Below, piece by piece: positions 1-6,183 of a stretch of 12,274 bases of DNA. Origin of the DNA: Pseudomonadota bacterium (GTDB taxonomy: Bacteria > Pseudomonadota > Gammaproteobacteria > Pseudomonadales > Azotimanducaceae); the NCBI GenBank assembly GCA_027622495.1, contig JAQBYL010000078.1:1-12274 (forward strand), read 5' to 3'. The position numbers and the translations under genes are program-made. Numbering within the stretch: the first letter of the stretch is position 1; the number at the start of each line of letters is the position of its first letter. The notes under the pieces are model-generated. The model was not told where the DNA came from and searched no databases. It was given only the letters and a program-made list of their open reading frames with translations.

Positions 1-402
1 TTCCGGGCGGCAGATCCGCACATGATCCTGCGCGTACTTTGCCAACGGCACGACGATCGTGCCGTGGCCCAGAACACTCTCAATGACCAGTTGCTCCTCC
101 GCTGGCAGGTGCAGATCTGCCAGCATCTTTTGAACATGATCGGGTTGTTCGCCCAGCGTCCCCACCGACAACGCGGCATGGGACCAGGGGCTCTGGGTAA
201 TCATCTTGATCACGTCGCTGATCTGACTGCGGCCCTCGATCAGGACCACGTCACAAGGCTCGACTGCATCGCGCACGCGGGTGAAATCACTCAATGGAAA
301 ATCCCGCGGGGCACGCAGCCGCGTCAGCCGATCGATCAGGGGTTGCGCGAACACGCCTGCGATGATACTCGAATGACCCGGAATCGTGGCATACTTGCGC
401 AC
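1..402 (-). CDS. YiiX/YebB-like NlpC/P60-type cysteine hydrolase, C-terminal part cut off by the window edge
   Basis: Translating the minus strand from a GTG at 402 gives 134 codons that run off the window at position 1. The segment D51-VVLIEGRS followed by SDVIKMITQSPWSHAALSVG (about residues 62-81) matches the N-terminal half of permuted papain-fold hydrolases (YiiX/YebB-like, NlpC/P60 superfamily), which Pseudomonas annotations often call 'lipo-like protein'. In that family the His of the SHAA motif (H75 here) and a later acidic residue (E108 in VIES is the candidate) are catalytic. The cysteine comes near the C-terminus and would lie outside the window. The GTG was chosen because AAGGG sits about 8 nt upstream (minus-strand reading) and no better start is in frame. 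Substrate unknown; the family is thought to act on amide or lipid-ester bonds. It is divergent from moaA, and the two 5' ends overlap if moaA starts at 373. Family call fairly secure, function open. Confidence 0.8.
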   Translation of the reverse strand, partial: MRKYATIPGHSSIIAGVFAQPLIDRLTRLRAPRDFPLSDFTRVRDAVEPCDVVLIEGRSQISDVIKMITQSPWSHAALSVGTLGEQPDHVQKMLADLHLPAEEQLVIESVLGHGTIVVPLAKYAQDHVRICRPE

Positions 403-1392
403 CTGTTTAACCCTTGGACCACCCGCTTGATCGTCGACAACCAGGGCCGTCGTTTCAGAAATCTGCGCGTCAGCATGACCGCCGCCTGCAACTATGCCTG
501 CACCTATTGTGTTCCTGATGGCAAACGACTGCTGCCTGCCCGGCATGAACTGAGCGCGCAGCAGATGCTTTATGCCGTGGATCTGATGATCGAAACCGCG
601 GGGATCGAAAAGCTCCGGATTACCGGTGGCGAACCGCTGGTCTCCCCTAAATTCGATTCGTTCTTTCCCGAGGTGATGAAGCTGCCTCTGGACGATGTGT
701 CGATCACCACCAACGGTCAGTTGATTCCGCGCAAAGCGGATCTGCTGGTTAACGCTGGTCTTAAACGGATCAACATCAGTCTCGACACGCTTGATCCGGA
801 TGCGTTCCGGCAGATTGCCCGGGGTGGTGATCTGAAAACGGTGCTGCACGGCATCGATCTGATGGGTCAGGCCGGCATCAGGATCAAGGTGAACATGGTT
901 CCCATGCGTCGCTCCAACGCCGATCAGGTTCTGCCACTGCTGGACTATTGCCTGGAACGCGGTATTGAACTGCGGTTTATTGAACTGATGAACATGGGTC
1001 ATCTGCGTCAGGGGAATCAGTATCTGCTGGACTTCTACAGCATGGATGAACTGCTGCAGACCATTGGTACCCGCTATCAGTACGCGCAAACCGATGCGCC
1101 CTTTGATGCAACGGCGGTCCGCTACCAGATCCCCGGCAAGGGAACGTTCGGCATCATTGCCAACGAAAGCCAGCCTTTCTGTGCCACCTGCACACGTCTG
1201 CGGCTCGCCTCAAACGGCAAAATCTACGGCTGTCTGTCTAACTCAGCCTTCCGCGACATGAAGCCAATCCTCGAGATGCCCCGTCATCTGGCGGTGCAGA
1301 GTCTGCAGCGCATGCTGCTGGGCGCGCTGGGCGACAAACAGAACTTAAGTTTTCGCGGCGAAGTTACGGTCATGAAATTCATTGGCGGATAG
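373..1392 (+). CDS. moaA: GTP 3',8-cyclase MoaA (radical SAM, molybdenum cofactor synthesis)
   Basis: Radical SAM enzyme that, with MoaC, converts GTP to cyclic pyranopterin monophosphate, the first step of molybdopterin synthesis; cytosolic. The 339-residue product has the N-terminal cluster motif C39-x3-C43-x2-C46, the C-terminal cluster motif C270-x2-C273-x13-C287, and the C-terminal Gly-Gly tail (KFIGG) that is needed for activity in known MoaA proteins. Residues matching the S. aureus MoaA GTP-contacting basic residues are kept: R32 (NLRVS), K80 and R82 (EKLRITGGEP), R201 (RFIELM), R275 and R277 (CTRLR). Length fits the family (about 330-340). Start is uncertain: ATG 373 lacks a clear ribosome site, and TTG 427 (321 aa) would avoid overlapping the divergent gene. 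The open frame continues upstream to position 22, but that part is antisense to the hydrolase gene. No other moa/moe gene is in the window. Confidence 0.9.
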   Translation: MTRNRGILAHLFNPWTTRLIVDNQGRRFRNLRVSMTAACNYACTYCVPDGKRLLPARHELSAQQMLYAVDLMIETAGIEKLRITGGEPLVSPKFDSFFPEVMKLPLDDVSITTNGQLIPRKADLLVNAGLKRINISLDTLDPDAFRQIARGGDLKTVLHGIDLMGQAGIRIKVNMVPMRRSNADQVLPLLDYCLERGIELRFIELMNMGHLRQGNQYLLDFYSMDELLQTIGTRYQYAQTDAPFDATAVRYQIPGKGTFGIIANESQPFCATCTRLRLASNGKIYGCLSNSAFRDMKPILEMPRHLAVQSLQRMLLGALGDKQNLSFRGEVTVMKFIGG

Positions 1393-1936
1393 CATCCAGA
1401 CCCTGTTCGACTCCTTGTCGGCACAGGTCTGTGCAAGCCGCCCACCTGTCCATCTATGGCATCCGCAACGGAATGGCAGTATCGACATCCGCATCGCCGC
1501 GGACGGTAACTGGTTTCACGAAGGGGTGCTGATTAAACGGCCGGAGATCGTCCGGCTGTTCTCGACCATCCTGCGCAAAGATGATGATGGCATTGTTCTG
1601 GTCACCCCCGCGGAGCGGTTGCTGATCACGGTGGAGGACACGCCCTTTGTGGTGGTGGACATGGAGCACCGCGGAAGCGCTTCCGAGCTTGAACTTCTGT
1701 TTGTAACAAACGTGCAGGAGCTTGTTGTGGCGTCACAGACCAACCGGCTGCACATCGACGGCAGTCCTGATCAGCCAAAGCCCGTGCTCGATGTTCGCGA
1801 CGGTCTGACCGGTCGGCTGATCCGACCGTTGTATTACCGCCTGGTCGATCTCGCACTGAGAATCGGCCAACAAAACAACGGTCGACTCACCATCACCAGC
1901 CGGGGAGAACGGTTCGACCTGGGTCCGGTTGCGTGA
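1382..1936 (+). CDS. DUF1285 family protein
   Basis: 184-residue protein that I recognise as the DUF1285 family (PF06938), found in many proteobacteria and of unknown function. Typical features are an N-terminal PPVHLWHP segment (about residues 21-28), then DIRIAADGNWFHEG (about 35-48), and a central run around 'RPEIVRLFSTILRKDDDG' that recalls other members. It has no signal peptide, membrane segment or obvious catalytic motif, so it is probably a small soluble cytosolic protein. It starts at a TTG overlapping the last 11 nt of moaA, which suggests translational coupling and one transcript. No other start would keep the conserved N-terminus. It ends 4 bp before the convergent ETF-QO stop codon. 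Confidence 0.85.
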   Translation: MADSIQTLFDSLSAQVCASRPPVHLWHPQRNGSIDIRIAADGNWFHEGVLIKRPEIVRLFSTILRKDDDGIVLVTPAERLLITVEDTPFVVVDMEHRGSASELELLFVTNVQELVVASQTNRLHIDGSPDQPKPVLDVRDGLTGRLIRPLYYRLVDLALRIGQQNNGRLTITSRGERFDLGPVA

Positions 1937-1940
1937 CAGG

Positions 1941-3596
1941 TTACATATTCGGGTAGTTCGGCCCGCCGGTTCCTTCGGGAACCACCCAGTTAATGTTCTG
2001 TGCCGGATCTTTGATGTCGCAGGTTTTGCAGTGAACACAGTTCTGCGCGTTGATCTGAAAGCGTGGACCATTGGCTTCTTCGACGATTTCGTACACCCCC
2101 GCCGGACAGTAACGCTGCGCCGGTTCATCGAACTTGGGCAGGTTCTCGGCGATCGGGATGGAGGCATCTTTCAGCGTCAGATGGCATGGTTGGTCTTCTT
2201 CGTGATTGGTATTGGATAAAAAGACCGACGAGAGTTTGTCGAACGACAGCACACCATCGGGCTTGGGATACGCAATCGGTTTGCATTGAGCAGCCAGTTT
2301 GAGGGTGGCGTGGTCGGGCGTCGGGTCGCTCATGGTCCACGGCATCTTTCCGCCGACCCAGCTGTCGAGCAGAGCATGAGCAGAGCCGAACAGAATGCCG
2401 AGTTTGTGCAGGCCAGGACCGGTATTGCGGGTCTTCTGCAGTTCTTCGTACAGCCACGAAGCTTCAAATTTATTTTTAAACTCAACCAGATCCTGCGCGG
2501 GCGGTTGATCTTCGTTTAAGACATCAAACACGGTTTCTGCTGCGAGCATGCCGGACTTCATGGCGGTATGGCTGCCCTTGATCTTCAGCACGTTGAGGAA
2601 ACCGGCATCATCCCCCACGATCAATGCACCGGGCATGGTTGTCTTGGGCAGTGCCTGCAACCCGCCTTTGCTGATGGCACGTGCACCGTACGAGACCCGT
2701 GTACCACCCTCGATCTGCTGCGCAATCAAGGGGTGATGTTTCCAGCGTTGAAATTCATCGAACGGACTTAAGTGAGGGTTCTTGTACGACAGGTCAACAA
2801 TCAGGCCCAGAGCCACCTGGTTGTTCTCCAGGTGATACAGAAACGACCCACCGGTGGCGGCACCGGCCAGATGCCCCAGTGGCCAGCCAACACTGTGAAC
2901 GACCTTGCCCGGAACATGGTTTTCGGCAGGCACGTCCCACAGTTCTTTCAGACCGATCGCATAGTGCTGTGGACCTGCGTTAGCGTCGAGGTCGAAGTGT
3001 TTGATCAGTTGTTTGCCCAGGTGGCCTCGGCAGCCTTCGGCAAAAATGGTGTACCTGCCATGCAGTTCATAGCCGGAGGTAAACGTGCCCTTGTGTTCGC
3101 CGTCGGCGCCGATCCCCATGTCGCCAGTGGCCACGCCCTTGACGCTGCCATCTTCGTTAAACAAAACTTCTGACGCGGCAAACCCCGGAAACAGATTCAC
3201 TCCCATCCCCTCGGCCTGCTCACCGAGCCAGCGGCACAGGTTGCCCAGACTGATGGCATAGTTGCCTTTGTTGTGGGAATCGGCTGGAACAAACAGGCTC
3301 GGTACTTTGATCCGATTGATTTCGTTGACCATGTAATAAACATCGTCATCCCGCACCGGATTGGTCAACGGGGCGCCACGTTCCTGCCAGTCGGGGAAAA
3401 GTTCATTTAAGGCGGTGGGTTCAAAAATTGCGCCAGACAGGATGTGTGCGCCAATCTCCGAGCCTTTCTCCACCAGGCAGACGGACACCTCGCTTCCGGC
3501 CGCTTCGCCCATCTGCATCAATCGGCACGCGGCCGCAAGACCCGCCGGTCCACCGCCAACGATGACAACGTCAAACTCCATTGACTCACGTTCCAT
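1941..3596 (-). CDS. Electron transfer flavoprotein-ubiquinone oxidoreductase (ETF-QO)
   Basis: 551-residue inner-membrane-associated flavoprotein that takes electrons from reduced ETF and passes them to ubiquinone, linking fatty-acid, amino-acid and choline-type dehydrogenases to the respiratory chain. It has an N-terminal FAD-binding GGGPAG motif (residues 14-19), the HILSGAIFEP segment (51-60), and four cluster cysteines at the C-terminus: C497 (RYCPAG), C520, C523 and C526 (NCVHCKTC), which bind one [4Fe-4S] cluster. The tail GGPNYPNM is typical. Length and order match proteobacterial ETF-QO throughout. The start at 3596 (MERESMEFD) is shared by homologs I remember and has AGGAGA 8-9 nt upstream; the internal ATG at 3581 is the only alternative. 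It is divergent from etfBA, its redox partner. Confidence 0.97.
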   Translation of the reverse strand: MERESMEFDVVIVGGGPAGLAAACRLMQMGEAAGSEVSVCLVEKGSEIGAHILSGAIFEPTALNELFPDWQERGAPLTNPVRDDDVYYMVNEINRIKVPSLFVPADSHNKGNYAISLGNLCRWLGEQAEGMGVNLFPGFAASEVLFNEDGSVKGVATGDMGIGADGEHKGTFTSGYELHGRYTIFAEGCRGHLGKQLIKHFDLDANAGPQHYAIGLKELWDVPAENHVPGKVVHSVGWPLGHLAGAATGGSFLYHLENNQVALGLIVDLSYKNPHLSPFDEFQRWKHHPLIAQQIEGGTRVSYGARAISKGGLQALPKTTMPGALIVGDDAGFLNVLKIKGSHTAMKSGMLAAETVFDVLNEDQPPAQDLVEFKNKFEASWLYEELQKTRNTGPGLHKLGILFGSAHALLDSWVGGKMPWTMSDPTPDHATLKLAAQCKPIAYPKPDGVLSFDKLSSVFLSNTNHEEDQPCHLTLKDASIPIAENLPKFDEPAQRYCPAGVYEIVEEANGPRFQINAQNCVHCKTCDIKDPAQNINWVVPEGTGGPNYPNM

Positions 3597-3604
3597 TCGA
3601 TCAC

Positions 3605-3610
3605 TCTCCT
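3605..3610 (-). promoter_or_regulatory. Ribosome binding site of the ETF-QO gene
   Basis: On the minus strand, AGGAGA lies 8 nt before the ATG at 3596. It supports that ATG over the internal one at 3581. Confidence 0.75.
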
Positions 3611-3627
3611 ACATTTCTGGCGGGCGG

Positions 3628-3658
3628 ATTATACTCAGATACGCAAACCCATTTCTAA
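3628..3658 (-). promoter_or_regulatory. Probable sigma-70 promoter of the ETF-QO gene
   Basis: On the minus strand a perfect TATAAT lies at 3633-3628. A weak -35 candidate, TTAGAA (3658-3653), lies 19 bp upstream of it. Transcription would start near 3621, giving a leader of about 25 nt before the ATG at 3596, with the ribosome site inside it. The -10 is convincing and the -35 is not, so the promoter may need an activator. Confidence 0.5.
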
Positions 3659-3787
3659 GCTCGTTGCCGCCGGTATAGACCGCGTACCGCTTGGATTCAG
3701 GGCGCGCAAGGGGCTCGTGAGAACGACCCTTGAATATCGATCCGAAGGATTCCTTGACTCACTCATCCGCTCCCGGCGAGAATGCGT

Positions 3788-3829
3788 GCCCGCTAAATAG
3801 CGGGTTTGCGGGCCTTTTTTAAGGCCCGC
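3788..3829 (+). terminator. GC-rich hairpin block with T run, possible intrinsic terminator or attenuator
   Basis: Three stems compete here: CCCGCT/AGCGGG (3789-3794 with 3799-3804), GCCCGC/GCGGGC (3788-3793 with 3808-3813) followed directly by a T run at 3815-3820, and a perfect 9 bp stem 3808-3816 with 3821-3829 around a TTTT loop. The second is laid out like an intrinsic terminator on the plus strand. The third would hide the T run in its own stem and loop, and is itself followed by a T-rich stretch. The block lies between the divergent ETF-QO and etfB genes, so it would end or attenuate transcripts that start upstream of etfB. I see no gene just upstream that obviously needs a terminator. 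Confidence 0.55.
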
Positions 3830-3837
3830 TTGTCTGT

Positions 3838-3865
3838 TTGGCACAGAGAAATAAGTACTTTTGAT
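3838..3865 (+). promoter_or_regulatory. Weak candidate promoter of etfBA
   Basis: TTGGCA (3838-3843), 16 bp spacer, TTTGAT (3860-3865), just after the hairpin block and about 75 bp before the etfB ATG. It has four of six matches to each consensus box. It is the best match I found in this leader but is not strong evidence. Confidence 0.25.
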
Positions 3866-3939
3866 AAAGCTCTGTGAAAACCACATTACGCCGGTAACAC
3901 TTACTGGTGCGAACAACTCGAAAGAACACGAGGATATTC

Positions 3940-4692
3940 ATGAAGGTACTGGTACCGGTTAAAAGGGTGGTAGACGCCAACGTCAAAGTCAGGGTTAAAC
4001 CTGACAGGTCAGGCATCGACCTCAACAATGTAAAGATGGCAGTCAACCCGTTCTGCGAAATCGCCATCGAAGAGGCGATCCGGCTCAAAGAGGCGGGTGT
4101 CGCGACCGAGGTCATCGCTGTAGCGGTGGGCTCGAGCGCATGCTCGGAACAGCTGCGAACCTGTCTGGCGCTGGGCGCTGACCGGGCAGTTCTGATCGAA
4201 ACTGATGATCAGGCCCAACCGCTGGCGATTGCCAAAGCGTTAAAAGCCCTGCAGCAAAAGGAACAGGCAGGGCTCGTCATATTCGGCAAGCAGAGCATCG
4301 ACGGTGATAACAGTCAGACCGGTCAGATGTTCGCCGAACTCACTGGTATGCCGCAGGGAACTTTCGCGTCAAAAGTTTCGATCGAAGACGGCAAGTGCAA
4401 AGTGATCCGCGAAGTTGATGGCGGTCTGCAGACGGTCCTGATCAACATGCCGGCGGTTATAACCACCGACCTGCGTTTGAACGAGCCGCGTTACGCCTCG
4501 CTTCCGAACATCATGAAAGCCAAGAAAAAACCCCTCGATGTCATGTCTCCCGCCGATCTCGGGGTCGAAATCAACAAAACGTTTGAGGTTTTGTCTGTTG
4601 AGCCGCCTGAAGGCCGCAAAGCCGGTATCAAGGTTGCAAGCGTTGCCGAACTGGTCGACAAACTGAAGAACGAAGCAAAGGTGATTTCATGA
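3940..4692 (+). CDS. etfB: Electron transfer flavoprotein beta subunit
   Basis: 250-residue small subunit of the soluble ETF heterodimer, which carries electrons from acyl-CoA and other flavin dehydrogenases to ETF-QO. It binds AMP rather than FAD. Visible features are the MKVLVPVKRVVDANV start, the AMP-loop region GKQSIDGDNSQTG (residues 116-128), and the dehydrogenase-recognition loop with its lysine-rich end, NEPRYASLPNIMKAKKKP (181-198), close to that of mitochondrial ETF-beta. The ATG at 3940 has AGGA 5 nt upstream and fits family starts; an in-frame upstream extension to 3907 does not resemble the family. Its TGA overlaps the etfA ATG (ATGA), so the two are translationally coupled. Confidence 0.97.
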   Translation: MKVLVPVKRVVDANVKVRVKPDRSGIDLNNVKMAVNPFCEIAIEEAIRLKEAGVATEVIAVAVGSSACSEQLRTCLALGADRAVLIETDDQAQPLAIAKALKALQQKEQAGLVIFGKQSIDGDNSQTGQMFAELTGMPQGTFASKVSIEDGKCKVIREVDGGLQTVLINMPAVITTDLRLNEPRYASLPNIMKAKKKPLDVMSPADLGVEINKTFEVLSVEPPEGRKAGIKVASVAELVDKLKNEAKVIS

Positions 4693-5618
4693 GCACACTG
4701 GTCATAGCAGAGCACGATAACGCAAGCCTGAAACCCGTTACGCTTGTGGTTGTAGCTGCAGCCAAAGCGATTGGAAATGGTTTCGATATTCTGGTTGCTG
4801 GTCAGAACTGTGGCGCAGCGGCGCAGGCCGCGGCGCAGATTGAAGGCGTTGGCAAAGTGCTGGTGGCTGACAACGCCGCCTACGCACATCAGTTGCCCGA
4901 GAACATCGCCGGTGCAGTGGTTGCGGCCGCGAGCGGGTACAGCCACGTTCTGGCAGGGCACACAACATCCGGCAAAAATTTTCTTCCGCGTGTGGCAGCT
5001 CGCCTGGACGTTGCGCAGATTTCCGACATCGTGGCGGTTGTGAGTGAAGACACATTCAAACGACCTATCTATGCCGGGAACGGCATTGCAACCATCAAAT
5101 CAAATGACTCCGTTAAAGTCCTCTCGGTTCGTGGAACAGCCTACGACGGTGCGCCCGCTGAAGGTGGATCCGGCATAATAGAAGCGCTCGAAAGTGCGCA
5201 TGACGCTGGTACATCGGTGTTCGTCAGCGAAGAGATTGCCAAGTCAGAGCGGCCCGAGCTAACCGCTGCGGGTGTGATAGTATCCGGTGGTCGCGGAATG
5301 GGCAGCGCGGAGAATTTCAAACTGCTCGATGGCATCGCTGACAAGCTGGGAGCAGCAATTGGCGCATCCAGAGCAGCAGTTGATGCAGGGTTTGTTCCTA
5401 ATGACATGCAGGTGGGACAAACTGGTAAGATTGTCGCACCTGATCTGTATATTGCAGTTGGTATATCCGGTGCAATCCAGCATCTGGCAGGCATGAAAGA
5501 CAGCAAGGTCATCGTGGCCATTAACAAGGACGAAGACGCACCGATATTCCAGATCGCCGATTACGGACTGGTAGCGGATTTGTTTCAGGCATTGCCTGAG
5601 CTGGAAGCCGCTCTCTGA
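4689..5618 (+). CDS. etfA: Electron transfer flavoprotein alpha subunit
   Basis: 309-residue FAD-binding subunit of ETF, partner of the preceding etfB product. The C-terminal FAD domain carries SGGRGMG (residues 199-205) and the ETF-alpha signature LYIAVGISGAIQHLAGM (253-269), followed by INKDEDAPIFQIADYG (278-293). The N-terminal part (1 to about 185) is the ETF domain that packs against EtfB. Length is normal for bacterial EtfA. The ATG overlaps the etfB stop, with AAAGG 7 nt upstream inside etfB. With ETF-QO encoded divergently next door, the dehydrogenase-to-quinone route is complete here. Confidence 0.97.
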   Translation: MSTLVIAEHDNASLKPVTLVVVAAAKAIGNGFDILVAGQNCGAAAQAAAQIEGVGKVLVADNAAYAHQLPENIAGAVVAAASGYSHVLAGHTTSGKNFLPRVAARLDVAQISDIVAVVSEDTFKRPIYAGNGIATIKSNDSVKVLSVRGTAYDGAPAEGGSGIIEALESAHDAGTSVFVSEEIAKSERPELTAAGVIVSGGRGMGSAENFKLLDGIADKLGAAIGASRAAVDAGFVPNDMQVGQTGKIVAPDLYIAVGISGAIQHLAGMKDSKVIVAINKDEDAPIFQIADYGLVADLFQALPELEAAL

Positions 5619-5653
5619 TTGTGAAGGGACAGGGATTCGATGCACTCGCATTG

Positions 5654-5659
5654 AAGGAG
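5654..5659 (+). promoter_or_regulatory. Ribosome binding site that fixes the TTG start at 5667
   Basis: AAGGAG lies 7 nt before a TTG at 5667, and no ATG or GTG is in frame nearby. This makes the TTG the likely start of the following gene. Confidence 0.7.
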
Positions 5660-5666
5660 TCTTATC

Positions 5667-6113
5667 TTGGCAGTTTATGAATTGAACAACGGTCAACTGC
5701 TGCGTATTGCACGGAGCATTGACGGCAAGCTACAGCAGCAGTATTTCAGTCTGATCGGTTTGAACAAGGCCAAACAGGCTGATGTTCGCGAACAAGCGAC
5801 TGCACTGGACGAAAAATGGCGCGACCTGCAGGACAAAGCCAAAGGTAAGCGTGTTCGCGAAGCCACAACCGGTAAAAAGCACAGCACCGGCATCCGTGGG
5901 ATCAACCTGGTCTATCGCCCATCACCCGCTTTCCGGGTGCATGTGCAAACCAAGGGCAAGGGCTTTGTGCGGGAGTTCTCGGTCAAGCGACTGGGTGACG
6001 ACAAGGCCTGGAAGGAAGCCACAAAATACCTGGCTGAGTGCCGTGGCTACAAGAGCGCGCCGAAGGCCTGGGTAGACAGCATGCCAAAAGTTCCGAAGAA
6101 GGCTAAAAAGTAA
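5667..6113 (+). CDS. Small basic protein with an AP2-like segment, function unknown
   Basis: 148-residue lysine-rich protein that I cannot name. Residues 1-60 look mostly helical and charged (around ATALDEKWRDLQDKAKGKR). Residues about 73-124 resemble the AP2-type three-strand-plus-helix DNA-binding fold: GIRGINLVYR, then a strand ending FRVHVQTKGKG, then FSVKRLGDDKAWKEATKYLAE with the final amphipathic helix. The C-terminus is a basic tail (KVPKKAKK). In bacteria such segments occur in integrases, homing endonucleases and small stand-alone proteins, but no recombinase motif is seen here. A TTG start with a strong AAGGAG supports real expression. The gene lies 48 bp after etfA with no terminator visible between, so it may be on the etf transcript. 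DNA or RNA binding is inferred from fold and charge only. Confidence 0.8.
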   Translation: MAVYELNNGQLLRIARSIDGKLQQQYFSLIGLNKAKQADVREQATALDEKWRDLQDKAKGKRVREATTGKKHSTGIRGINLVYRPSPAFRVHVQTKGKGFVREFSVKRLGDDKAWKEATKYLAECRGYKSAPKAWVDSMPKVPKKAKK

Positions 6114-6183
6114 CCGAGAATTCCTATCGGGGGTGGATCGTTAAGATGGCCCTTTTTCGTCACGTAAATGCCGCGTAAGCGAG

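Noticed and set aside
22..372. A 117-residue N-terminal extension of MoaA in the same open frame
   Set aside because: It is the antisense shadow of the hydrolase gene: the minus strand has clear SPWSHAALSVG-type family motifs there, and the extension itself looks like no MoaA N-terminus.
1626..1856. Several minus-strand open frames opposite DUF1285
   Set aside because: They are shadows of the DUF1285 gene, whose family match and position leave no need for a second gene.
3782..3796. A four-codon leader peptide (ATG CGT GCC CGC TAA) running into the hairpin block
   Set aside because: It fits an attenuation picture, but an ORF this short occurs often by chance, has no clear ribosome site and codes for no telling residue run.
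3838..3855. A sigma-54 promoter suggested by TTGGCAC before etfB
   Set aside because: The -24-like TGGCAC is there, but the expected GC at the -12 position is missing (the sequence is AATAAG).
3635..3916. A 93-residue minus-strand open frame in the ETF-QO/etfB intergenic region
   Set aside because: No family resemblance, no supported ribosome site, and it runs across the GC-rich hairpin block.
6114..6183. A terminator between the AP2-like gene and the convergent pyrB
   Set aside because: No stem of useful length followed by a T run is visible on either strand; the CCCTTTTT stretch lacks a hairpin before it.
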